From JAWLHA01 sp041690535 (GTDB lineage: Bacteria; Pseudomonadota; Gammaproteobacteria; Thiohalomonadales; Thiohalomonadaceae): 64,000 nt of DNA. Shown here in pieces: positions 15,170-23,009 of the stretch. Under the pieces are notes generated by a model, which saw only the letters and a list, made by a program, of their open reading frames with translations, searched no databases and was not told the origin of the DNA. Location: NCBI GenBank assembly GCA_041690535.1, contig JAWLHA010000005.1, positions 51,757-115,756 on the forward strand, in the 5' to 3' direction. Each line of letters starts with the position of its first letter. Position 1 is the stretch's first letter. Made by a program: the position numbers and the translations under genes.

Positions 15170-15817
15170 TCAGCGCCGGCAGTCGAGGCCGGAGCGCCCA
15201 AGGCGGTCAAAGACGAAATCGATGAGTTCGTCGAGCAGTTCGGCGGTAGCCCGGTTGGCGGCCACTGCCCCTCCGCGGGGCGTGCGCTCCTCTGCCGGCT
15301 CCTCTGTCGTGAAAGTGCGCGCCCCCAACAGGCGTCCTGAATCGACCGCCACCAGGGAGGCCCTGACAGAGAAGCGCACACGGCTGGTGCTGTCGTCGAA
15401 GTGTTGGTGCAGCTCCAGAACACGGGTGTCGAGCCGCACATCGGCACCCGCGGGCGAAGGGGCCATAAGCACCCCGCCAAAGGCCCCGCTGGCCTCCAGG
15501 GCGCTGACCAGCAGCGGGCCGAACATGCGTGCCGGGGTGTCGGCCCAGCCGTGGCGGGCGAAGTAGTCCAGGCGCGGTGCATCTTCCACATAGGCCATCC
15601 GCGCGGTGGCATACCCCGGGGCGGACCCGGTGGCGGCGACGAGCAGTGAGCGGCAGCTGAAGTCGCTCCCGGCCGGGGCGGGGCGAGGGGCCTCTGTGGG
15701 GGGCTGCAGCAGGTAGATGACTTCGGTCGGCTGCTGCCGTCCGGTCAGGGGGGCGCACCCCGCGATGGCGGCGCCCATGAGGATTGCGGCAAAACGCAGG
15801 GGGGCTCGCAAGCTCAC
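15170..15817 (-). CDS. ABC transport auxiliary lipoprotein (PqiC-like) of the MCE system
   Basis: 215 residues. The signal peptide ends in the lipobox AIAGC, so the mature protein should be lipid-anchored, probably in the outer membrane. The body matches the ABC_trans_aux/PqiC family (YLLQPP...VYVEDAPRLDYFARHGWADTP). It is the last gene of the operon, GTG start overlapping the MlaD-type gene stop (GTGA). Together with the MCE protein it probably completes a lipid bridge across the periplasm. Confidence 0.85.
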   Translation of the reverse strand: MSLRAPLRFAAILMGAAIAGCAPLTGRQQPTEVIYLLQPPTEAPRPAPAGSDFSCRSLLVAATGSAPGYATARMAYVEDAPRLDYFARHGWADTPARMFGPLLVSALEASGAFGGVLMAPSPAGADVRLDTRVLELHQHFDDSTSRVRFSVRASLVAVDSGRLLGARTFTTEEPAEERTPRGGAVAANRATAELLDELIDFVFDRLGRSGLDCRR

Positions 15818-16737
15818 TCTCCCGGGCCCGGCGCAGGCGAGGGGGCCCCGTAAATGATACTGCTTGGGTTCTGGCGGAGCGTTTCACTCAGCTCCCGCAG
15901 GTTCCTCGCCGTGGCGTAGAGCTCGTCCACCAGCGCCGAGGCTTGGGGTAGGGTGTCTCGAGTGAAGCGGCGTACGTCGCCGGCGTTTGCCTCCACCTGG
16001 GTCTCGAGCAGATTGCCGGCCCTGGCCATCTGGCCACCCATCGCCTCCAGGGCCTGTGCCGCTGCTCTGAACTCCTCCACGAGTCGGGGCAGACCTTCGC
16101 TGGCCTGCCGGGCATTCTGGAGCGTGGTCGAGAGATCCCGGACGCCTGCCGCAGCCCGGGGAGCCTCCCCGGCCAGCGTGCCGGTCAGCTGCTCCAGGTG
16201 CGCAAGCGTTCTGGAGAGCGCCTCCCGGTTCTCCTCGTTCAGCAGGCTGTTGAGCGCCGTGGCTGTGTTCTTCAGCTGAAACAGGAGTTCGGAGACGTTC
16301 TCCTCCAGGTTGGCCATCAGCGAGGGCCGACTCTCAATCACGGGATAGGGGCGGCCTGGTCGGGGCTCCACCGGCGGCGCCTCTTGGCTGCTCCCGACCA
16401 GGTCTACGGTGAGCAGCCCGGTCAGCCCCTGCATCCGCAGCATGGCCTGGGTGTCGGTCTTCACCGGCGTGCGCTCCTCCACCTCCAGGAGGAGTCGCAC
16501 GCGTTCCGGATCATCCCGCAAGACGGAAATATCGATGACCCGTCCCACATCCACCCCGTTGAAGGTCACCCGGGAGTCCACGCTCAGACCGGAGACCGAC
16601 TCCCGGGTGTAGACCAGGTAGCGATCGTAGCTTTTGTAGAACCCCCCCACACTGAACCACAGCACACCCATGATGAGAGCCGCCCCCAGCACCAGGACGA
16701 AAATGCCCACCAGCAGATAGTTTACTTTCGACTCCAT
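15814..16737 (-). CDS. MCE-domain lipid transport protein (MlaD family)
   Basis: 307 residues. One N-terminal membrane helix (YLLVGIFVLVLGAALIMGVLWF) is followed by a single MCE domain (GLSVDSRVTFNGVDVGRVIDISVL) and a long helical C-terminal region with repeated LE/A-rich heptads. That length exceeds E. coli MlaD (183) and is closer to the MCE proteins of plant-type or mycobacterial systems. It should form a hexameric periplasmic lipid channel on the permease. It overlaps the ATPase gene by 16 bases. Confidence 0.9.
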   Translation of the reverse strand: MESKVNYLLVGIFVLVLGAALIMGVLWFSVGGFYKSYDRYLVYTRESVSGLSVDSRVTFNGVDVGRVIDISVLRDDPERVRLLLEVEERTPVKTDTQAMLRMQGLTGLLTVDLVGSSQEAPPVEPRPGRPYPVIESRPSLMANLEENVSELLFQLKNTATALNSLLNEENREALSRTLAHLEQLTGTLAGEAPRAAAGVRDLSTTLQNARQASEGLPRLVEEFRAAAQALEAMGGQMARAGNLLETQVEANAGDVRRFTRDTLPQASALVDELYATARNLRELSETLRQNPSSIIYGAPSPAPGPGE

Positions 16738-17504
16738 TGCGCCTCTTGTGCCGCACGCCCCCTCGGCCCGGCGAAGAAGGCCTGCACCATCGGCTGGTCC
16801 GTGCGGGCCAGCTCCGGCATGGTGCCCACGGCCAAGGCGCGTGCGGCCCCCAGGAGGACCACCCGATCTGCCACCCGCCAGAGGGAATCCATGTCGTGGG
16901 TGACCATCACCACGGTGAGGGCCAGGGACCGCTTCAGGCGGAGGATGAGTTCGTCAAAGCCGTCGGCGGTGATGGGATCGAGTCCTGAAGAGGGCTCATC
17001 CAGGAACAACAGCTCCGGATCGAGCGCCATGGCGCGGGCGAGGGCGGCCCGCTTGCGCATCCCTCCGCTCAGCTGGCGGGGAAAGAGCGCCCCGGTGGCC
17101 GGCTCCAGACCGACCAGGCTAAGCTTGAGGGAGGCGATCTCGTCGATGATCCCCTCGCTCACGCCCCCATGCTGCTCACGGATGGGGAACCCCACATTCT
17201 CCAGCACGGTGAGTCCGGAAAACAGCGCGCCGTCCTGAAACAGCATGCCAATGCGCTTGCGAACGGCCATGGCCTGACGCTCCGGCATGCCCACCGTCTC
17301 TCGGCCGAAGACCTTGATGGAGCCCGAGGTGGGGCGTTGCAGGTTCATCAGCTCACGCAGCAACACCGATTTGCCACTGCCGCTGCCCCCGACAATGGCG
17401 AAAATTTCCCCCTCGAGTACATCGAAGGAGATCCCCTCGTGCACCACCTTCTCTTCAAACCGGGTGTTCACTCCGCGGACCTCGATGATGGGCCGGGCGC
17501 TCAA
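16722..17504 (-). CDS. MCE-system ATP-binding protein (MlaF family)
   Basis: 260 residues. Walker A GGSGSGKS, signature LSGGMRKRAALARA, Walker B LLFLDEPSSGLDP and VTHDMDS are intact; the signature and SSGLDP are typical of MlaF. The likely start is TTG at 17504, directly after the permease stop and behind GGGGA; GTG at 17522 is an alternative. It powers lipid movement through the MlaE-type permease. Confidence 0.9.
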   Translation of the reverse strand: MSARPIIEVRGVNTRFEEKVVHEGISFDVLEGEIFAIVGGSGSGKSVLLRELMNLQRPTSGSIKVFGRETVGMPERQAMAVRKRIGMLFQDGALFSGLTVLENVGFPIREQHGGVSEGIIDEIASLKLSLVGLEPATGALFPRQLSGGMRKRAALARAMALDPELLFLDEPSSGLDPITADGFDELILRLKRSLALTVVMVTHDMDSLWRVADRVVLLGAARALAVGTMPELARTDQPMVQAFFAGPRGRAAQEAQWSRK

Positions 17505-17505
17505 C

Positions 17506-18633
17506 TCAAATCCCCAGTTCACTGAAGATGACCGAGAAGATCGCATCCACCACGATGATGACGAAGATGGACTGCACCACGCTGCTGGTAGTGCGTCGGC
17601 CCACCATTTCCGCACCGCCGGTGACCCGGAAGCCCTGGTAGCAGCCGATTAGCCCGATGATCGCCGCAAATACCGGCGCTTTGCCGATCCCCACGAGGAA
17701 GGACTCCAGCGACACCGCTTCGACCACCCGATCGAGGAAAGTGACCGGACCGATGCCGAGGATCACCTGGGCAATGGCGATCCCCCCCAAGATCCCCATG
17801 GCGTCGGCGAAGACCGTCAGCAGGGTGAGCGCGACGATGAGGGCCAGGACCTTCGGAAACACCAGCACTTCCATGGGGCGCAGCCCGATGGCGCATAGGG
17901 CGTTGATCTCCTCCGTGACCTGCATGGTGCCGATCTGCGCTGTATAGGCGGAGCCGGTGCGCCCGGCCACGATGATCGCGGCGATGAGCGGCGAGAGCTC
18001 CCGCAGCATCGACAGGCCGACCAGATCGGCAATGAAGACGTCGGCCCCATACTGCCGCAGTTGCACACCGCCCTGGTAGGCAATGACCACGCCCAGCAGG
18101 AACGACAGCAGCCCGACGATGGGCACGGCGCGGTACCCAGCCTCGTCCAGGTTGTGCAGCAGCAGCTTCCAGCGGATCCGCTGCGGGCGGACCAGCAGGG
18201 GGAGTGCGACCACGGCCAGCTCCCCCAGAAACACCAGCAACCCCGCGTACTGCTTTGCCTGCTCCCCGGCCGCCCGCCCCAGCCGCTCGATGCGGTGCGC
18301 CTTCTGGGGCTGGGGGAGATCCAGCGGCGTTCGTCCGAGCCGCCGGACCGACTCCATCAGCGGAACGAAACGCTCAGGCAGGCCGCTGAAGCGCACCCCA
18401 TGACCTTGCGCCTCCAGTTCCAGCGCCTTCCTTTGCAGAAGCCAGGCGCCGGCGGTGTCCAGGCTCTGGATGCCGCTCAGTTCAAAGTGCACCTCGCCGT
18501 GGGGAGCGGGCAGACGCCTCAGCTGTTGTTCCACCAGATGAAGGCTGGGAAAGAGCCAGGTGCCCGCGCAGCGAACGATATCTCCTTCGAGCACCGCGAC
18601 CGGTGCTCCTGTCACCCCCGTCGGTTTTTCCAT
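17506..18633 (-). CDS. STAS-MlaE fusion permease of the MCE lipid transporter
   Basis: 375 residues. Residues about 10-100 form a STAS domain (VHFELSGIQSLDTAGAWLLQRKALEL), the role played by the separate MlaB protein in E. coli. Residues about 130-375 are the MlaE permease with the hallmark ELSPLIAAIIVAGRTGSAYTAQIGTM and LGIGPVTFLDRV segments. It is the first gene of the four-gene operon. No MlaC or MlaA gene is near. Confidence 0.92.
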   Translation of the reverse strand: MEKPTGVTGAPVAVLEGDIVRCAGTWLFPSLHLVEQQLRRLPAPHGEVHFELSGIQSLDTAGAWLLQRKALELEAQGHGVRFSGLPERFVPLMESVRRLGRTPLDLPQPQKAHRIERLGRAAGEQAKQYAGLLVFLGELAVVALPLLVRPQRIRWKLLLHNLDEAGYRAVPIVGLLSFLLGVVIAYQGGVQLRQYGADVFIADLVGLSMLRELSPLIAAIIVAGRTGSAYTAQIGTMQVTEEINALCAIGLRPMEVLVFPKVLALIVALTLLTVFADAMGILGGIAIAQVILGIGPVTFLDRVVEAVSLESFLVGIGKAPVFAAIIGLIGCYQGFRVTGGAEMVGRRTTSSVVQSIFVIIVVDAIFSVIFSELGI

Positions 18634-18762
18634 AGGCGCCTATGGCAGCGGCTCCCTCGGGACCTCCCATGTAACTGTAGGCGAAGCGGGGAAGTGCATC
18701 GGTGGGGAGAATACGGGCGCAACGGGACTCTAAGGCGGTATCCTGGAACAAACCTTGGGTGG

Positions 18763-20712
18763 ATGAGAATGCAGGAGGGCATACGGGAGCTTGGGCATTT
18801 GCGCCAGTCGATCCTGCTGTACGCGGTGGCCGGAGCGTTTGTCATTGCCGTCGTCAGCGCGCTGGTGGCGGCCGTCCCGCTGTTCGAGCAGCTGCACGCC
18901 GCCGCGGAAAACAATCTTTTTCAGTCGGCCAGGTCCAGCGCCCAGTCGGTGGGGGAGATGGCGCGAGGGCTGAGGCAAGTGGCGCTACAGGTCACAAGCC
19001 GCACGCGGGCGCGCGAGCTTCTGGAACTCTACAACGCCGGGCGTCTGGAACCCGAGGAGTACAGGAGCCAGTCCAGCCGCATTCTGCAGGATGCACTGGG
19101 GATCTCTGAAGAGCTGGCGGGGATTGTTCGGCTCGATGCCAGTGGCCAAGCCGCGGTGGAGGTGGGGATGGGGATCCCGCCCGAGCTGTGGCCGGAAGGA
19201 GCCGCAGCCAGTGCGAACGTGCTGATGAACGGTCCGCTGGTCCGTCAGGGGCAGCTGTTTGCGGTGGTCTCCGCTCCCATCGGCCGGGGCACGGTCCGGG
19301 TGGGGACCGACCTGCTGCTGTTTCGGCTGAATGGGCTGAAGACCACTCTGCGCGAGCCCTCTGGTTTGGGCTCGAGTGGCCGGCGCTGGCTCCTATATGG
19401 GGCGGCGGATGGGCTGACCCTCTTGGACGGACCCAGCGGTGCGGTGATCGATGCCAAGGCCTATGGCCTTCCTGAATCCGCCGCTGAGTGGCTGCAGTTG
19501 AGAAGGCAAGGGGTTCAGCGGGTCGCGTCCAACCTGGTGGGGTTCGTGCCGGTGGATGGCAGCCCCTGGTCGCTGGCTGTGGAGATGGATGATGCGGAGG
19601 TATTCGCCGGCGTGCGCCGCCAGATCGGCGTGAGCGCGTTTTCCGTTCTGGTCCTCACCATGCTCGGTTCCGTCGGAGTGTTCACCCTGGTTCGGCCACT
19701 GGCGGGCGGCTTCATCATGCACGCGGACAGCCTCCAGCAGGAGGTGGATGCGCGCACCGCCGAACTCGTGTCAGTGAACGAGCAGCTGCGGGAGCTGTAC
19801 ACCATTCAGAACGCAGTCCTTGCGTCAGCCGACAACAGCATCATCGCCACCGACCTTACGGGGCGGGTCACCCTGTTCAATGAGGCCGCAGAAGAGATGC
19901 TCGGCTATTCCGCGGAAGAGACGGTAGGGAAGCTTACCCCGGCGGCCTTTCACGATCCCAAGGAGCTCACCGCCCGGGCGGAGGCGATGTCCAAGCGGCT
20001 TGGCCGTCCCATCGCCCCCGGCTTCGAAGTGCTGATGACCACTGCCGTCGAGGGTCGCCGTGAACGGCACGAGTGGACCTACGTGCGCAAGGACGGCTCC
20101 CGCTTTCCGGTACTGGTGGGGGTGTCGGCCCTGATGGACGAACAGCGCGAGCTGCGCGGTTTTCTGGCTATCGGCACGGATATTTCCGATCTCAGGGCGG
20201 CGCGGGAGCGGCTCGAACAGCTGGCCATCCGCGACGAACTGACGGGTCTGTACAACCGACGGCACCTCCTGGATGTCTTCAATGTGGGGATGGCCCGTTA
20301 CCGCCGGCATGGCAAGCCGATGTCGGTGTTGATGTTCGATCTGGACCATTTCAAGGCCATCAACGACACACACGGCCACCACGCGGGCGATGAAGTGCTC
20401 AGGCAGTTGGCGGAGATCTGCCCGCAGCAGCTGCGGATGGAGGATACCTTCGGGCGCCTTGGCGGCGAAGAGTTTCTGGCGCTGCTGCCGGAGACCGGCC
20501 CCGAACAGGCCGTGCAGGTGGCCGAGCGGATCCGGGGCGTTGTGGAGGCCCGGAATTGGGAGGTTGCAGGCAACGTCCTGCGGGTGACCGTCAGCGTGGG
20601 CGTCACCCACGTGCTTCACGGAGAAGAGGAGTTTGAGGATCTGCTGACCCGTGTCGACCAGGCTCTGTATGCCGCCAAGGGGGGAGGGCGAAATCGCGTC
20701 TGTCGGGCCTGA
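18763..20712 (+). CDS. Membrane PAS-GGDEF diguanylate cyclase
   Basis: 649 residues. Membrane helix 1 is about residues 15-38 (ILLYAVAGAFVIAVVSALVAAV). A periplasmic sensor region of about 260 residues follows, then helix 2 (SVLVLTMLGSVGVFTLV). A PAS domain (about 350-475, NSIIATDLTGRVTLFNEAAEEML) leads to a GGDEF domain with DLDHFKAINDTHGHHAGD and active RLGGEEF. An RxxD inhibitory site (RMED) lies five residues before GGEEF. Start 18763 or 18769; the open frame further upstream is antisense shadow of the mla genes. It is divergent from the mla operon. Confidence 0.9.
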   Translation: MRMQEGIRELGHLRQSILLYAVAGAFVIAVVSALVAAVPLFEQLHAAAENNLFQSARSSAQSVGEMARGLRQVALQVTSRTRARELLELYNAGRLEPEEYRSQSSRILQDALGISEELAGIVRLDASGQAAVEVGMGIPPELWPEGAAASANVLMNGPLVRQGQLFAVVSAPIGRGTVRVGTDLLLFRLNGLKTTLREPSGLGSSGRRWLLYGAADGLTLLDGPSGAVIDAKAYGLPESAAEWLQLRRQGVQRVASNLVGFVPVDGSPWSLAVEMDDAEVFAGVRRQIGVSAFSVLVLTMLGSVGVFTLVRPLAGGFIMHADSLQQEVDARTAELVSVNEQLRELYTIQNAVLASADNSIIATDLTGRVTLFNEAAEEMLGYSAEETVGKLTPAAFHDPKELTARAEAMSKRLGRPIAPGFEVLMTTAVEGRRERHEWTYVRKDGSRFPVLVGVSALMDEQRELRGFLAIGTDISDLRAARERLEQLAIRDELTGLYNRRHLLDVFNVGMARYRRHGKPMSVLMFDLDHFKAINDTHGHHAGDEVLRQLAEICPQQLRMEDTFGRLGGEEFLALLPETGPEQAVQVAERIRGVVEARNWEVAGNVLRVTVSVGVTHVLHGEEEFEDLLTRVDQALYAAKGGGRNRVCRA

Positions 20713-20765
20713 GCGGGGAGCCTCGGGAGGCCCGCGATCTGCTCCGGCAGACCGCAGGCCCCTCA

Positions 20766-20820
20766 CAGGGTGAACGCATACTTAACGTCACGGCCGTGCT
20801 GTGAGTATGCGTTTACCCTG
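20766..20820. repeat. Palindromic repeat, family A, copy 4
   Basis: The most symmetrical copy: CAGGGTGAACGCATACT at the left and AGTATGCGTTTACCCTG at the right pair at 16 of 17 positions around CACGGCCGTG. It lacks the inner ACTTACATCGCTC motif. It lies between two c-di-GMP enzyme genes. Confidence 0.9.
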
Positions 20821-20895
20821 CAGTCCCTCACTGATAATCATCCAGCCGCAGCACCTATCCTTGACCTTACGAAGTCTGGTGCTCAGGGAGGCGAC

Positions 20896-22674
20896 ATGGG
20901 TTCGACACCCGCCGGGGAGAAAGACCGCTCCGGGCGCGGGCCGGCAGAGGCCAAGAGCTGGGAGCGGGTGCTGCACGACACCCGCCGTGCCGTGCTCAAC
21001 CTGCTGGAGGACCTGGAGGAGGATCGCCGGGCCATCCAGCAGGCGGAACGGGAGTGGCGGGTCGCCTTCGACGGGGTGCGGGATGCCATCTTCCTGCACG
21101 ATGCCGACCTGCGCATCATCCGCGCCAATCGCACCTACGAACTGCTGGCCGGCATGCCCCAGAGCCGGTTCGCGGGCAAACGTTACTGGGAGGTCTTTCC
21201 GAAGCAGGCGGGGCCGCTGCCGGGATGTCTTGAACGGAAGCCCATCGAGACGGAGTTCGAGGTGGGAAAGGCGATCTACCGCTCCCGGGCCTATGCGGTG
21301 GAGAAGGAGGGCCGCTATCTCTTCTCGGTCCACATCATGGAGGATGTCACCGAGCGCAAGCAGATGGAGGAGCGCGTCCGCTTCCTGGCCCAGCACGACC
21401 CGCTGACCATGCTTCCCAACCGCTGGCTCTTCGTCGAACTGCTCGAAAACGAGCTGGCCCAGGCGCAGCGCAACGGCCGGAAACTCGCCGTCCTCTTCTT
21501 CGACCTGGACAAGTTCAAGAATATCAACGACACGCTCGGCCATGAGGTGGGCGACGAGCTGCTGAAGGAGGTGGCCACCCGCATCCGCCGCTCCATCCGG
21601 CGCTCCGATACGGTGGCCCGTATCGGGGGCGACGAGTTCAACATCATCCTCTCCGACCTGGAGCGTGGTGAATACGCGGGCGAGGTCGCCGCCCAGATCG
21701 TCGGCAGGTTCCGGCGTCCGTTCCTGATTCATGGACAGGCGATCACCATCACCACCAGCATCGGCATCAGCCTCTATCCGGAGGACAGCGACACCGGCGA
21801 GGCGCTGCTGCGTTACGCCGACATGGCCATGTACGAGGCCAAGGAGCAGGGGCGGAACACCTTTCGCTTCTACAACCCGGCGATCAACCTGCGCTCGCAG
21901 GAGCGGATGCGCATCGAAAGCAGCCTGCGCCAGGCGCTCGAGCGTGACGAGCTGCGGATCGCCTACCAGCCCAAGGTGGATCTGCGTACCGGACAGCTTG
22001 CCGGTGTCGAGGCTTTGGTGCGCTGGCAGCACCCGGAGCTGGGCCTGCTGGCACCGGACCATTTCATCCCGGTGGCGGAGGAGAGTGGGCTCATCGCCCT
22101 GATCGACGAATGGGTGCTGAAGACCGCCTGCACCCAGTTGCAGACCTGGCTGTGTAACGGGGCGGCGCCCTTCTGTATGAGTGTCAACTTCTCCGCCCGG
22201 CAGTTCCAGAGGGCCGATCTGATGGAGGTGGTCAGCCGGGTGCTGGAGGAGAGCTGCCTTCTGCCGGAGTATCTGGAGCTGGAGCTGACCGAAAGCGCCA
22301 TCATGAGTCACATCGAGCAGGCGATCCCCGCCATGCGCGCACTGGCAGAGAGGGGTATTCACATCGCGGTGGACGATTTCGGCACCGGTTACTCCTCCCT
22401 CAATTACCTGAAGCGGCTGCCCATCGAACGGCTGAAGATCGATCAATCCTTCGTGCAGGACATCGCCACCGACCCCGATGACCGGGCCATTGTCCAGGCG
22501 GTGACGGCCCTGGCCCACAACCTCAACAAGCGGGTGATCGCCGAGGGGGTGGAGACCGAAGAGCAGCTGGTGTTCCTCCGCACCATTGGGTGTGATCAGG
22601 CGCAGGGTTTTCTGTTCCATCGGCCCCTGTGGCCGGAACAGCTCCAGGCACTGCTGTCGCACGGCGCGGAGTGA
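20896..22674 (+). CDS. PAS-GGDEF-EAL dual-domain c-di-GMP protein
   Basis: 592 residues, cytoplasmic. An N-terminal helix leads to a PAS domain (about 55-165, RVAFDGVRDAIFLHDADLRI). The GGDEF domain has DLDKFKNINDTLGHEVGD and intact RIGGDEF with an RRSD inhibitory site. The EAL domain keeps EALVRW, NFSARQF, ELELTES, DDFGTGYSSL, LKIDQSFV and IAEGVET, so phosphodiesterase activity is expected. Both activities look possible; the net direction cannot be told. The start at 20896 follows GGGAGG. The coding frame continues upstream through the family A repeat but that is not likely to be translated. Confidence 0.93.
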   Translation: MGSTPAGEKDRSGRGPAEAKSWERVLHDTRRAVLNLLEDLEEDRRAIQQAEREWRVAFDGVRDAIFLHDADLRIIRANRTYELLAGMPQSRFAGKRYWEVFPKQAGPLPGCLERKPIETEFEVGKAIYRSRAYAVEKEGRYLFSVHIMEDVTERKQMEERVRFLAQHDPLTMLPNRWLFVELLENELAQAQRNGRKLAVLFFDLDKFKNINDTLGHEVGDELLKEVATRIRRSIRRSDTVARIGGDEFNIILSDLERGEYAGEVAAQIVGRFRRPFLIHGQAITITTSIGISLYPEDSDTGEALLRYADMAMYEAKEQGRNTFRFYNPAINLRSQERMRIESSLRQALERDELRIAYQPKVDLRTGQLAGVEALVRWQHPELGLLAPDHFIPVAEESGLIALIDEWVLKTACTQLQTWLCNGAAPFCMSVNFSARQFQRADLMEVVSRVLEESCLLPEYLELELTESAIMSHIEQAIPAMRALAERGIHIAVDDFGTGYSSLNYLKRLPIERLKIDQSFVQDIATDPDDRAIVQAVTALAHNLNKRVIAEGVETEEQLVFLRTIGCDQAQGFLFHRPLWPEQLQALLSHGAE

Positions 22675-22757
22675 GGGGGCGCGGTATCCGTCATTCACCT
22701 AGAAACCGCAGTTGGACGCGGCCTCACCTTTGCGGTGAATTGGATCGAAGGCAAAAC

Positions 22758-22963
22758 GTAACTACTCGCCCCCGACTGCCTCCCGCTTATGGAATTAGGA
22801 TGCGGTCGCAGGTTCACCGCACTCGATCCTCGCTACTTGTACTGTTCGTCATTCCCGCGAAGGCGGGAATCCATAAGGCACCCAGCCCAACACCCTTGGC
22901 CCTCTGAAGTCCAGCACTGGATTCCCGCCTTCGCGGGAATGACGGATGCGGGTGAGTAGTTAC
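22758..22963. mobile_element. IS66-type MITE, 206 bp, with 8-bp target duplication
   Basis: Terminal inverted repeats GTAACTACTCGCCC and GGGTGAGTAGTTAC flank the element, and it is bordered on both sides by the perfect direct repeat GGCAAAAC (22750-22757 and 22964-22971). Termini starting GTAA with 8-bp duplications are characteristic of the IS66 family. Inside are two perfect 26-bp inverted arms built on ATTCCCGCGAAGGCGGGAAT (22847-22872 and 22919-22944), a hairpin type common in proteobacterial intergenic DNA. No transposase is encoded, so it must have been moved in trans. Confidence 0.85.
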
Positions 22964-23009
22964 GGCAAAACATTCGCTTCTCCAGGGGGCTACCGAAGCC
23001 ACGAAGCGA

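Noticed and set aside
18061..18762. 234-residue N-terminal extension of the second cyclase
   Set aside because: It is antisense to the MlaE gene and its promoter region; the first helix follows the ATG at 18763 as expected.
20788..22698. 636-codon open frame antisense to the PAS-GGDEF-EAL gene
   Set aside because: The opposite strand encodes intact GGDEF and EAL motifs; the antisense product has no recognisable motif.
22847..22944. CRISPR-like repeat pair
   Set aside because: The two 26-bp units are inverted, not direct, occur only twice and lie inside a MITE with target duplication.
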